NCBI GenBank assembly: GCA_964598885.1
Contig: CAZRES010000022.1
Location: 1-33,838 of the forward strand
Reading direction: 5' to 3'
Length of the DNA stretch: 33,838 bases
Source: SURF-33 sp964598885
GTDB lineage: Bacteria; Desulfobacterota; Desulfobacteria; Desulfobacterales; Desulfosalsimonadaceae
This document shows, in pieces, positions 1-8,632 of the stretch (position 1 is its first letter; every line of letters starts with the position of its first letter). The notes beneath the pieces were generated by a model that saw only the letters and a list, made by a program, of their open reading frames with translations, searched no databases and was not told the origin of the DNA. Position numbers and translations under genes: made by a program.

Positions 1-15
1 AGAGGGAGCATCAAC

Positions 16-2151
16 ATGGCGAAGCATATGGATATGGATAAATGGACCAAGCTGGCCGAAAAGGAACTGCGCGGCGCCTCTATTGATACCTTACGCCGCA
101 CCACTCCGGAAGATATTCCCATCAAGCCGCTCTATACAGCCAATGATGTCGCGAATCTTGATTTTGTCGACACTTTGCCCGGTTTCGAGCCGTTTGTCCG
201 GGGCATCCGGGCCACCATGTACGCCAACCGGCCCTGGACGATCCGTCAGTATGCCGGTTTTGCCACGGCTCGGGAATCCAATGCATTCTATAAGCGGGGC
301 CTGGCAGCCGGTCAGAAGGGATTATCCGTTGCCTTTGACCTTCCGACGCATCGCGGGTATGACTCCGATCATCCGAGGGTTATCGGGGATGTAGGGAAGG
401 CCGGTGTTCCCGTGGATTCCGTGGAAGATATGAAGATTCTCTTTGACGACATCCCCCTGGATAAAATTTCCGTATCCATGACCATGAACGGCGCGGTCCT
501 GCCGGTGCTGGCCGGATACATCATCGCCGCCGAAGAGCAGGGCGTCTCCCAGGAAAAATTGACCGGAACCATTCAGAATGATATTTTAAAGGAGTATTTG
601 ACCCGCAACACCTATATCTATCCACCCGAACCGTCCATGCGCATTGTGTCCGACATTATCGGGTATTGTTCCAAAAATATGCCGAAATTCAATACGGTTT
701 CCATTTCCGGCTATCATATGATGGAAGCCGGTGCCGATGCCGTTCTGCAGACGGCCTTTACCTTGGCCGACGGTCTTGAATACGTCAAAGCCGCCCTGGC
801 CGCCGGACTCGATATCGATGAGTTTGCCCCTCGGCTTTCCTTTTTCTTCGGCATCGGAATGCATTTTTTCATGGAAATCGCCATGCTCCGGGCCGCGCGG
901 TTTTTGTGGGCCGATCTGATGAAACAGTTCAATCCCAAAAAGCCCGCGTCCCTGATGTTGCGCACCCATTGCCAGACCTCCGGATGGAGTCTGACCCAGC
1001 AGGATCCATACAACAACATCATCCGCACCACTCTGGAATGTCTGGCCGCCGTGCTGGGCGGGACCCAGTCGCTGCATACCAATTCCTTTGACGAAGCCGT
1101 CAGTCTGCCCACGGACCTGTCGGCCCGGATCTCCCGCAACACCCAGATTATCATCCAGGAAGAATCCCAGGTCTGCCGCGTGGTGGATCCGCTGGGCGGG
1201 TCATATTATATTGAGGCCCTGACCAATGAAATCATTCAAAAATCCAGAGCCATTATTGAAGAGGTGGAAAAAATGGGCGGCATGGCCAAGGCTATTGTTT
1301 CCGGCATGCCGAAAATGCGCATCGAAGAAGTGGCGGCCCGACGTCAGGCCAGAATCGATCAGGGAAAGGACGTGATCGTGGGGGTCAACAAATACCAGGT
1401 GGACGATGAGGCCCCCATCGATGTCCGGGAAATATCCGCGGCTGTCCGGGATGAGCAGGTGGCCCGCCTCCACGAGATTCGGGCCACCCGTGATAATGAT
1501 GCCGTCAAGGCGGCGCTGGCAGCCGTTGCGGATTCCGCCCGGGGAAAGGGGAATCTTCTGGAAGCTTCCATTAATGCGGTTCGGCTACGGGCTACGGTGG
1601 GGGAAATTTCCGATGCCATTGAAACGGTCTTCGGTCGGTATGTGGCCACCACGCAATGCATTTCCGGAATTTACGCCGGCGAGTACCAGGACAGCGAGAT
1701 CATCGCATCCCTGCGCAAGCGGACCGCTGCCTTTGCCGAAAAACACGGCAGGCGGCCCCGGATTCTGATGACCAAAATGGGCCAGGACGGTCATGACCGG
1801 GGCATCAAGGTGGTGGCAACGGCCTATGCGGATATTGGGTTTGACGTGGACATCAGCCCCATGTTCCAGACGCCCGATGAGGCGGCCCGCATGGCTGTGG
1901 AAAACGATGTGCATGCGGTGGGGGTTTCCAGTCTTGCCGCAGGTCATAAAATTCTGGTGCCCGCCCTCATGGAAGCGCTGAAAGCCAGCGGCGGACAGGA
2001 TATCCGCGTGGTGGTGGGCGGCATCATTCCGCCGGCGGATTATCAATTTTTATATGATTGCGGCGTGGCCCGGATTTTCGGCCCGGGCACCATTATAACG
2101 GAATCGGCCAATCAGGTGCTCAATCTCCTGGAGCATCCGGATGCCTCCTGA
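16..2151 (+). CDS. scpA: Methylmalonyl-CoA mutase, single-chain with cobalamin-binding domain
   Basis: This cytoplasmic enzyme interconverts (R)-methylmalonyl-CoA and succinyl-CoA using adenosylcobalamin. The 711 residues hold an N-terminal TIM-barrel substrate domain (about 1-540) and a C-terminal cobalamin-binding domain; DGHDRG at residues 591-596 gives the lower-axial histidine H593. The length fits the catalytic subunit of the family, which can work as a homodimer or with a non-catalytic partner; none is seen nearby. The ATG at 16 is supported by an AGAGGGAG ribosome site at 1-8. It is the first gene of a co-directional methylmalonyl-CoA pathway cluster and overlaps the chaperone gene by 11 bases, which suggests translational coupling. 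The promoter lies off the left edge. An ethylmalonyl- or isobutyryl-CoA mutase is possible in principle, but the downstream carboxyltransferase, sucCD and sdhCAB genes argue strongly for methylmalonyl-CoA. Confidence 0.95.
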   Translation: MAKHMDMDKWTKLAEKELRGASIDTLRRTTPEDIPIKPLYTANDVANLDFVDTLPGFEPFVRGIRATMYANRPWTIRQYAGFATARESNAFYKRGLAAGQKGLSVAFDLPTHRGYDSDHPRVIGDVGKAGVPVDSVEDMKILFDDIPLDKISVSMTMNGAVLPVLAGYIIAAEEQGVSQEKLTGTIQNDILKEYLTRNTYIYPPEPSMRIVSDIIGYCSKNMPKFNTVSISGYHMMEAGADAVLQTAFTLADGLEYVKAALAAGLDIDEFAPRLSFFFGIGMHFFMEIAMLRAARFLWADLMKQFNPKKPASLMLRTHCQTSGWSLTQQDPYNNIIRTTLECLAAVLGGTQSLHTNSFDEAVSLPTDLSARISRNTQIIIQEESQVCRVVDPLGGSYYIEALTNEIIQKSRAIIEEVEKMGGMAKAIVSGMPKMRIEEVAARRQARIDQGKDVIVGVNKYQVDDEAPIDVREISAAVRDEQVARLHEIRATRDNDAVKAALAAVADSARGKGNLLEASINAVRLRATVGEISDAIETVFGRYVATTQCISGIYAGEYQDSEIIASLRKRTAAFAEKHGRRPRILMTKMGQDGHDRGIKVVATAYADIGFDVDISPMFQTPDEAARMAVENDVHAVGVSSLAAGHKILVPALMEALKASGGQDIRVVVGGIIPPADYQFLYDCGVARIFGPGTIITESANQVLNLLEHPDAS

Positions 2152-3130
2152 CCCCCGGCCCTATATTGACGGCGTTCGATCCGGCGACCGCCGGATGCTG
2201 GCCAAAACCATCACTCTGATTGAAAGCCGGCTGCCAGTCCATCAGGACCTGACCCAGGCCGTGGTCGAAGGCTTGCTTCCCTATACCGGAGAATCGATCC
2301 GCCTTGGAATCACCGGTGTTCCGGGCGTGGGCAAAAGCACCTTTATCGAAAGCCTGGGATTGCATCTGGTAAATCAGGGAAAACGGGTGGCGGTGCTTGC
2401 CGTGGATCCGTCCAGCGCCCGCAGCGGCGGCAGCATCATGGGCGACAAAACCCGCATGGAAAAACTGGCGGTTCATGAACAAGCGTTCATCCGCCCCTCG
2501 CCCGCGGGCCGGACCCTGGGCGGGGTTTCCCGGAAAACCAGGGAATCCATGCTGGTCTGTGAAGCGGGCGGATTTGATGTGATCATTGTGGAAACCGTCG
2601 GCGTGGGACAGTCGGAATACGCGGTGGCCACCATGGTGGATTTTTTTCTGGTGCTGATGCTGACCGGAGCCGGCGACGAACTCCAGGGGATCAAGCGCGG
2701 ACTGCTTGAAGTGGCCGACGCCATTGCCATCAACAAGGCGGACGGAGACAATCTGGACGCGGCCAAACGGTCCCAAAAAGCCCTTGAAAACGCCCTGCAC
2801 CTCATGGCCCCCGCGCATCCGGTATGGACCCCGCCGGTTCTGACATGCAGCGCTCTTGAACATAAGGGGATCGACGCAATCTGGCAAGCCGTGCTCCAGC
2901 ACCGGGAGATGCTTGTTTTACGAGGCGAACTGGACCTGAAACGGCGGGAGCAGGCCTTGTCCTGGATGCATCAGCTTTTAGAGGACGGGTTGAAAAACTG
3001 GTTTTATGAAAAGCGTGCCGTTCGGCGGATGCTGGCTGAGTTTTCCAGGCGGGTTGAAATCGGTGACACCCATCCCACCGCTGCTGTCCGGAGGATACTG
3101 GAGCTGTTGCCGCCGGAGGACGCCGGATAA
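2141..3130 (+). CDS. meaB: MeaB/ArgK-type GTPase, mutase chaperone
   Basis: A 329-residue G3E-class GTPase that in known systems loads adenosylcobalamin into methylmalonyl-CoA mutase and protects or reactivates the enzyme. Visible motifs are the P-loop GVPGVGKST (59-67), the VDPSS segment (88-92), ETVGVGQ (151-157) and the guanine-specificity motif NKAD (198-201). Length matches the family. The start ATG lies inside the last codons of the mutase gene, and this overlap is the usual sign of a mutase-chaperone pair made in balanced amounts. Older databases call this family ArgK, an arginine transport kinase; the neighbours make the mutase role far more likely. Confidence 0.93.
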   Translation: MPPDPRPYIDGVRSGDRRMLAKTITLIESRLPVHQDLTQAVVEGLLPYTGESIRLGITGVPGVGKSTFIESLGLHLVNQGKRVAVLAVDPSSARSGGSIMGDKTRMEKLAVHEQAFIRPSPAGRTLGGVSRKTRESMLVCEAGGFDVIIVETVGVGQSEYAVATMVDFFLVLMLTGAGDELQGIKRGLLEVADAIAINKADGDNLDAAKRSQKALENALHLMAPAHPVWTPPVLTCSALEHKGIDAIWQAVLQHREMLVLRGELDLKRREQALSWMHQLLEDGLKNWFYEKRAVRRMLAEFSRRVEIGDTHPTAAVRRILELLPPEDAG

Positions 3131-3140
3131 TCCAAAAAGC

Positions 3141-3171
3141 TTGCGATCGGGGTTATTTTCTGTTTTATAGT
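3141..3171 (+). promoter_or_regulatory. Weak candidate internal promoter before the carboxyltransferase
   Basis: The 158-base spacer between the GTPase and the carboxyltransferase is the widest in the cluster. It has a TTGCGA element (3141-3146) and TATAGT (3166-3171) in a locally AT-rich stretch, but the 19-base spacing is longer than ideal. This is a pattern match only. No terminator hairpin was seen in the spacer, so read-through from upstream is also expected. Confidence 0.2.
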
Positions 3172-3288
3172 ACACTTTTGGCGTCGGCATCATGTATACG
3201 TTCGTCAAAAGGCGATGGTCATCGAGCAGTCTGAGGTTCCCCGAAGCCATAATGCCCGGGCGGGAATACAGGAAGAAAGGATTAAATA

Positions 3289-4842
3289 ATGAAAGGTGTT
3301 GTTGAAAAAATTGAGGAATTGAAAGCCCTGAAAAAAGAGGCCCTGGAACTCGGCGGGCCCGAAGCCGTTGCCAAACACAGGGACAAAGGAAAACTCACCG
3401 CCAGGCAACGCCTGGAGTTGCTTTTTGATCCGGGCACTTTTCATGAACTCGATATGTTTGTTGGGCACCGTTGCGTCAATTTCGGCATGGAAAACACCCC
3501 CATCCCTGCTGACGGCGTCATCACTGGTTACGGACGGGTGGAGGCCCGGCCGGTGTTCGCCTTTGCCCAGGATTTTACCTCCCGGGCCGGCACGTTGGGG
3601 GAAATGCACGCCAAGAAAATATGCAAAATCATGGATATGGCGAAAAACGCCGGGGCGCCGGTGGTGGGACTCAACGATTCAGGCGGCGCCCGGATTCAGG
3701 AAGGGGTGGATGCCCTTTCCGGATACGGTGAGATTTTTTACCGCAATTCCATCTGCTCCGGCGTGATTCCGCAGATTTCAGCCATCATGGGTCCCACGGC
3801 CGGGGGCGCGGTTTATTCGCCCGCCATGACCGACTGGGTATTCATGGTGAAAAATACCAGTCACATGTTTATCACCGGGCCGGATGTCATTAAATCCGTG
3901 ACCGGCGAGGAGATTACTTTTGAGGATCTCGGCGGGGCCATGACCCATAATGAAAAAAGCGGAGTGGCCCATTTTGCCTGCGAAAGCGACGCCGATGCCA
4001 TTGAGCATATCCGGAAGATACTCTCCTACCTGCCGTCCAACAACATGGAAGACCCGCCCGTCATTGACACCGGCGACGACCCGAAACGCTGCGCGGACAT
4101 GCTCGACGCCTTCATGCCCGATGACCCCAACCGGCCCTATGATATGAAAGAAATTATCCGGGCCATTGTGGATAACGGGGAAATTTTTGAGCCCCACGCC
4201 CATTTCGCCAAAAATATCATCGTCTGCCTGGCCCGATTAAACGGTAAAACTGTGGGCATTATCGCCAACCAGCCTCTGGTCATGGCCGGGTGTCTGGATA
4301 TCGACGCATCGGATAAAGCCACGCGATTTATCCGTTTCTGCGACGCCTTCAATATCCCGCTTCTCACCCTGGCCGATGTTCCCGGCTATATGCCGGGCAG
4401 TCACCAGGAATGGGGCGGCATCATCCGGCACGGCGCCAAACTGCTCTGGTGCTATTCCGAAGCCACGGTGCCCAAGCTTCTGGTGATTGTACGAAAGGAT
4501 TACGGCGGAGCCTATATCGCCATGTCCTCCAAGCATCTCGGAGCGGATATCGCTTTTGCCTGGCCCACGGCGGAAATCGCGGTCATGGGCGCCGAAGGAG
4601 CGGCCAACATTATTCACCGGAGCGAAATCAAAAAAGCCGAGGATCCCGCTGCCAAACGGAAGGAAAAGATCGAGGAATACCGGAATCTGTTTTCCAATCC
4701 CTACTGCGCGGCCCGCCGGGGATATATCGATGACGTCATTCTGCCCAGCCAGACCCGGTCCATGCTCATCGATGCCCTTGAAATCATGTACCGCAAGCGC
4801 CAGGCCCTGCCGCCCAAGAAGCACGGCAATATCCCGGCATAG
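3289..4842 (+). CDS. Acyl-CoA carboxyltransferase (methylmalonyl-CoA carboxyltransferase 12S / PccB / MmdA family)
   Basis: This 517-residue crotonase-fold carboxyltransferase moves CO2 between methylmalonyl-CoA/propionyl-CoA and carboxybiotin. Family hallmarks include the N-half acyl-CoA site with GGARIQEG and GPTAGGAVYSPAMTDW, and the C-half GYMPGSHQEWGGIIRHGAK and AEGAANIIHR segments. Length is typical. The start at 3289 has an AAGAAAGGA ribosome site at 3273-3281. With the 5S-like/biotin protein at 5271 and no biotin carboxylase and no membrane decarboxylase subunit nearby, the best reading is the 12S component of a methylmalonyl-CoA:pyruvate transcarboxylase. Propionyl-CoA carboxylase beta or the alpha subunit of a sodium-pumping methylmalonyl-CoA decarboxylase are sequence-level alternatives that the neighbourhood does not support. 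Confidence 0.9.
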   Translation: MKGVVEKIEELKALKKEALELGGPEAVAKHRDKGKLTARQRLELLFDPGTFHELDMFVGHRCVNFGMENTPIPADGVITGYGRVEARPVFAFAQDFTSRAGTLGEMHAKKICKIMDMAKNAGAPVVGLNDSGGARIQEGVDALSGYGEIFYRNSICSGVIPQISAIMGPTAGGAVYSPAMTDWVFMVKNTSHMFITGPDVIKSVTGEEITFEDLGGAMTHNEKSGVAHFACESDADAIEHIRKILSYLPSNNMEDPPVIDTGDDPKRCADMLDAFMPDDPNRPYDMKEIIRAIVDNGEIFEPHAHFAKNIIVCLARLNGKTVGIIANQPLVMAGCLDIDASDKATRFIRFCDAFNIPLLTLADVPGYMPGSHQEWGGIIRHGAKLLWCYSEATVPKLLVIVRKDYGGAYIAMSSKHLGADIAFAWPTAEIAVMGAEGAANIIHRSEIKKAEDPAAKRKEKIEEYRNLFSNPYCAARRGYIDDVILPSQTRSMLIDALEIMYRKRQALPPKKHGNIPA

Positions 4843-4957
4843 CGACGGGAATCTTGAGACGGGAGAACAGAAACACAAGACCTATGCGATGTACAAGATC
4901 CCCGGGTTAAGCGAGTTGACGCGGGTAAATAACGCGGGAAGAAAAGGATTACGAAAC

Positions 4958-5191
4958 ATGACTCTGAACCGGAAAAAAAAGGCCGCCATCGCGGCAGTGA
5001 CCCATTACCTGAGAACGGAAGCCGAAGCAGCCCGGTTTTCAACCGGCGATATCCAGCCGGACGTCCACGAGCCGGCAAAGGCCCTGTCCGCGGATACCAA
5101 CGGCCCCTGGTCCATCGGCGGACGTCTGCACCAGATGCAGTTGCGGACCATGATGCAGTGGAAGGCGTTTCACGGTTATAGCCGCCGTTGA
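4958..5191 (+). CDS. Small 77-aa protein, candidate carboxylase accessory subunit
   Basis: A 77-residue basic soluble protein lying between the two carboxyltransferase genes. The reading frame is open much further upstream, but there it only shadows the 3' end of the preceding gene. The ATG at 4958 has an AAAAGGA site about nine bases upstream and marks the first residues with independent character. An N-terminal lysine-rich helix-like stretch (MTLNRKKKAAIAAVTHYL) is followed by a variable middle and a C-terminal segment PWSIGGRLHQMQLRTMMQWK. From memory, similar short proteins with a W-S-x-x-G-R-x-x-Q-M end occur beside biotin-dependent decarboxylase genes in anaerobes, and small epsilon or gamma subunits exist in acyl-CoA carboxylases; homology is not established here. 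A role in assembling the transcarboxylase is inferred from position only. Confidence 0.7.
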   Translation: MTLNRKKKAAIAAVTHYLRTEAEAARFSTGDIQPDVHEPAKALSADTNGPWSIGGRLHQMQLRTMMQWKAFHGYSRR

Positions 5192-5270
5192 TGTTTTGCC
5201 TTGCCAACCGTGAATCCCAAAACCATCCGAACCGATGTGATCGCCATACGTCAATCATAAGGAGACATCC

Positions 5271-7367
5271 ATGACGGACCATTTTTCAGTTACCATGACA
5301 GACCAGAATTTTGATAAAAACCGCCCGCCCGCGGAAAATCCTCTTAAAATCGAAGACCTCTCCCTGCGCGACGGTCACCAGTCATTGTTCGCCACCCGGG
5401 GCCGGACCGAAGACATGATCCCGGTAGCCGAAAAGATGGACGAGGCCGGGTTCTGGGCCGTGGAGGTCTGGGGCGGCGCCACATTCGACACCATGCATCG
5501 GTTTTTAAATGAAGATCCCTGGGAGCGCATCCGAACCCTGAAACGGTATTTCAAGAAAACCCCGCTTTCCATGCTGCTGCGGGGCCAGAACCTGGTGGGA
5601 TACCGCAATTATGCCGACGACGTGGCCAAGGCCTTTGTGGAACGGTCTGCGGAAAACGGCATGGATATTTTCCGCACCTTTGACGCGTTAAACGATTACC
5701 GCAATTTCGAGACCGTGGTGGCCGCCATCAAGGCCAGCGGTAAACATTTCCAGGGGTGTATCTGCTATTCCATGACCGAGCCCCGCATGGGCGGCGAGGT
5801 CTATAACTTGAAGTATTATCTGGAAAAGGCCAAGGCCCTTCAGGACATGGGGGCCGACACCATCTGCATCAAGGATATGGCCGGTCTCATGGCGCCCTAC
5901 GACGCCTTTGAGTTGATCAAGGCCCTAAAGGAAACCGTCTCCGTACCCATTCATCTGCACAGCCATTTTACCTCGGGCATGTCGCCCATGACCCATTTCA
6001 AGGCCGTGGAAGCCGGCGTGGATATTATTGATACCTGTCTGTCCAGTTATGCCTACCGAACGGCTCACGCGGCCGTGGAACCATTTGTCATGGCATTGAT
6101 CGGCACCAACCGGGACACGGGGTTGGATCTTCCCGCCCTGGCGGAGATCAACCAACTCCTTGAAAAAGATATCCTGCCCAAATACAAGCATCTGCTGGAT
6201 GATTCCAAGGTTTCCATCATCGATATCAACGTGCTGCTGCATCAGACGCCGGGAGGCATGCTCTCCAACCTGGTCAACCAGCTACGGGAGATGGATGCCC
6301 TTGACCGGATCAACGATGTCTATAACCAACTGCCCAAGGTGAGAAAAGATCTGGGACAGATCCCCCTGGTCACGCCCACCAGCCAGATCGTGGGCATTCA
6401 GACCGTCAATAACGTCTTGTTTGATGATGAGACCGAAAAATACAAAATGATTACTTCCCAGGTCAAAGATCTTTGCTACGGGCTCTATGGCAAGACGCCC
6501 ATGCCCATTGATCCCGAGCTTCAGAAAAAGGCCCTCAAGGGCTACGAACGGGGTGAGACGCCTTTTACCGGCCGACCAGCGGAAATCTTAAGTCCGGAAC
6601 TGGACAAGGCCCGGGAAGAGCTCAAGGATCTTACCACCGATATTGACGATATTATTCTGTATGCCCTTTACCCGGTCACCGGTAAAAAGTTTCTCATGTA
6701 CAAATACGGTCGGGAGAATCCGCCCGAAGAACTCAAGCCCCGGACCCTGGAAGATGTGCGCCGGGAGGAGGAGTTGATCAAAAAGGCCAGAGCCGGTCTG
6801 CTGGTGGAAAAGAAAACGGAAGCGGTTCCGGAGAAAAGCGAATACGCCCGCAGCTTCAATGTATTTGTGGAAGATGAGCATTTTGAGGTGGTCGTTGATG
6901 AACCCGGCGGGCCGCCGGTGATTTACGCCGCTTCGCAGAACGCCGGTACCGCGTCCCAGGCCGCTGCGTCGCCTCAGCAGCCGGCGGCTGGCGCGCCGGC
7001 TCCCAGGGTCCAGCCGTCGCCCATGCCCAAGCCTCCTGCGCCGGCGGCTCCAAAACCTTTGCCAAAAGCGGCTCCAGCGACCGCGGCCGCCGCCAATCCA
7101 AGTCCTTCCGCGAGGCCGAAAAGCGCGGTCGCCAAGCCGGCATCCGATGCAAAGGAAACACCTCTTACGGCTCCCATGCCGGGCATGATTGTGCGCATTG
7201 AGAAAAAGGTGGGAGACGCGGTCACCCAGGGCGAACCGGTGATCATTCTGGAAGCCATGAAGATGGAAAACGCCTTGCCCGCGCCGGCCGCCGGCACGAT
7301 CAAATCCATTAACTGCAGCATCGGGGATTCCGTGGCCAAAAACGCCGTGCTCTGTGTGATCGGATGA
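5271..7367 (+). CDS. Pyruvate/oxaloacetate carboxyltransferase fused to biotin carrier (5S + 1.3S type; PycB/OadA family)
   Basis: A 698-residue protein that should transfer the carboxyl group between biotin and pyruvate/oxaloacetate. The HMGL-like barrel begins with LRDGHQSL (32-39), with metal ligands D34, H230 and H232 and the carboxylatable lysine K201 in CIKDMAG. The conserved carboxylase (PYC/OADA) domain follows to about 530. An Ala/Pro-rich linker (about 560-630) leads to the biotinyl domain, with EAMKMEN and biotinyl-lysine K664, 34 residues from the end as usual. An AAGGAG site (5259-5264) fixes the start. In Propionibacterium the 5S and 1.3S parts are separate proteins; here they are one chain, as in OadA. 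No OadB/OadG membrane genes are present, so a soluble transcarboxylase with the gene at 3289 is preferred over a sodium-pumping decarboxylase. Confidence 0.9.
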   Translation: MTDHFSVTMTDQNFDKNRPPAENPLKIEDLSLRDGHQSLFATRGRTEDMIPVAEKMDEAGFWAVEVWGGATFDTMHRFLNEDPWERIRTLKRYFKKTPLSMLLRGQNLVGYRNYADDVAKAFVERSAENGMDIFRTFDALNDYRNFETVVAAIKASGKHFQGCICYSMTEPRMGGEVYNLKYYLEKAKALQDMGADTICIKDMAGLMAPYDAFELIKALKETVSVPIHLHSHFTSGMSPMTHFKAVEAGVDIIDTCLSSYAYRTAHAAVEPFVMALIGTNRDTGLDLPALAEINQLLEKDILPKYKHLLDDSKVSIIDINVLLHQTPGGMLSNLVNQLREMDALDRINDVYNQLPKVRKDLGQIPLVTPTSQIVGIQTVNNVLFDDETEKYKMITSQVKDLCYGLYGKTPMPIDPELQKKALKGYERGETPFTGRPAEILSPELDKAREELKDLTTDIDDIILYALYPVTGKKFLMYKYGRENPPEELKPRTLEDVRREEELIKKARAGLLVEKKTEAVPEKSEYARSFNVFVEDEHFEVVVDEPGGPPVIYAASQNAGTASQAAASPQQPAAGAPAPRVQPSPMPKPPAPAAPKPLPKAAPATAAAANPSPSARPKSAVAKPASDAKETPLTAPMPGMIVRIEKKVGDAVTQGEPVIILEAMKMENALPAPAAGTIKSINCSIGDSVAKNAVLCVIG

Positions 7368-7441
7368 AAGATTCAGCCGATGAACATCAGAACCATTATA
7401 GTCGATAGCCTGTGACGATTTTATCCATACTGAGGATATAA

Positions 7442-8632
7442 ATGAAACTTCATGAATATCAGGCCAAAGAATTGTTCCGGCAATATAATGTTCCGGCGCC
7501 GTTCGGCGGCATTGCCGGGACGGTGGAGGAAGCAAAAGCCGTTGCCATGAAATTCGACCGGTTTCCCTTAGCGATCAAGGCTCAGATCCACGCCGGGGGA
7601 CGCGGGAAGGGCGGAGGGGTTCGGCTGGCCCGATCCATGGATGAAGTAATCCGTCATGCCAATGACATTATCGGCATGACCCTGGTAACGCCTCAGACCG
7701 GACCCGATGGAAGGCAGGTGCGCCGGGTGCTCATTGAAGAGGGCGTTGATATCCATCGGGAGCTTTATCTAAGCCTGATGGTGGACCGGGAAACCGCCTG
7801 TGTGCTGGTGATCGCCAGCGGAGCAGGGGGGATGGATATTGAGGCCGTGGCCGCTGAAACTCCCGAGAAAATCGCACGGGTTCCGGTCAATCCGTTAATC
7901 GGCATCAAACCGCATCATTGCCGTCAGTTGGCGAAAGTTTTACATATGAAACCGGAGCTTTTTGCTCCCTTCTGCGACCTGGTGTTCTCCCTTTACACGT
8001 TGTTTGTGAAAAACGACTGTTCCCTGCTGGAAATCAATCCCCTGATCCTTACCAACGACCGGAAATTTATGGCCCTGGATGCCAAGATCGAACTGGATGA
8101 CAACGCCCTTTACCGGCACAAGGATCTGCTGGCGTTCAGAGATCTCAACGAAGAAGATCCCCTTGAAATCGAGGCGTCCCAATATCATCTCAACTATATC
8201 AACATGGACGGCACCGTCGGCAATATGGTCAACGGCGCGGGTCTGGCCATGGCGGTCATGGACACCATCAAGCTGGCCGGGGCCGAGCCGGCCAATTTTC
8301 TCGATGTGGGCGGCGGTGCCACAGCGGAAATGATTGAAAACGGATTTCGGATTATTCTGTCTGATCCCAAGGTCCGGGCCATTCTGATCAATATTTTCGG
8401 CGGCATTCTGCGTTGCGACGTGTTGGCGGAAGGAGTGGTGGCTGCGGCCAAAACAATCGATGTACAGGTGCCGGTGATTGTTCGCATGGAAGGCACCAAC
8501 GTGGAAGAAGGACGCGAGATTCTCTCCAGATCCGGTCTGAGCATCTATTCCGCCGCTGATATGAAAGACGCGGGCGATATTGTGGCGCGTGTCGCATCCA
8601 ATGGTAAACCCAACGGGAAAGCTTATAAGTAA
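7442..8632 (+). CDS. sucC: Succinyl-CoA synthetase (ADP/GDP-forming) beta subunit
   Basis: The 396-residue nucleotide-binding subunit of succinyl-CoA synthetase couples succinyl-CoA hydrolysis to ATP or GTP formation. It has an N-terminal ATP-grasp domain starting MKLHEYQAKELF, with the AGGRGKGGGV loop near residue 52, and a C-terminal ligase domain with NIFGGILRCD and GTNVEEGR. Length matches the family (about 385-400). Its stop TAA overlaps the start of the alpha-subunit gene (TAATG), showing tight coupling. Within this cluster it turns the mutase product into succinate with substrate-level phosphorylation, or runs in reverse for propionate formation. Nucleotide preference cannot be told by eye. 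Confidence 0.95.
   Translation: MKLHEYQAKELFRQYNVPAPFGGIAGTVEEAKAVAMKFDRFPLAIKAQIHAGGRGKGGGVRLARSMDEVIRHANDIIGMTLVTPQTGPDGRQVRRVLIEEGVDIHRELYLSLMVDRETACVLVIASGAGGMDIEAVAAETPEKIARVPVNPLIGIKPHHCRQLAKVLHMKPELFAPFCDLVFSLYTLFVKNDCSLLEINPLILTNDRKFMALDAKIELDDNALYRHKDLLAFRDLNEEDPLEIEASQYHLNYINMDGTVGNMVNGAGLAMAVMDTIKLAGAEPANFLDVGGGATAEMIENGFRIILSDPKVRAILINIFGGILRCDVLAEGVVAAAKTIDVQVPVIVRMEGTNVEEGREILSRSGLSIYSAADMKDAGDIVARVASNGKPNGKAYK

Noticed and set aside
5271..7367. Sodium-pumping oxaloacetate decarboxylase alpha subunit
   Set aside because: No OadB-like membrane subunit or OadG-like anchor is nearby, and the paired 12S-like gene fits transcarboxylase better.
6588..7535. 315-codon minus-strand open frame over the biotin linker
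   Set aside because: Its Arg/Gly-rich text is the complement of the Ala/Pro linker of the carboxyltransferase and has no independent start signal.
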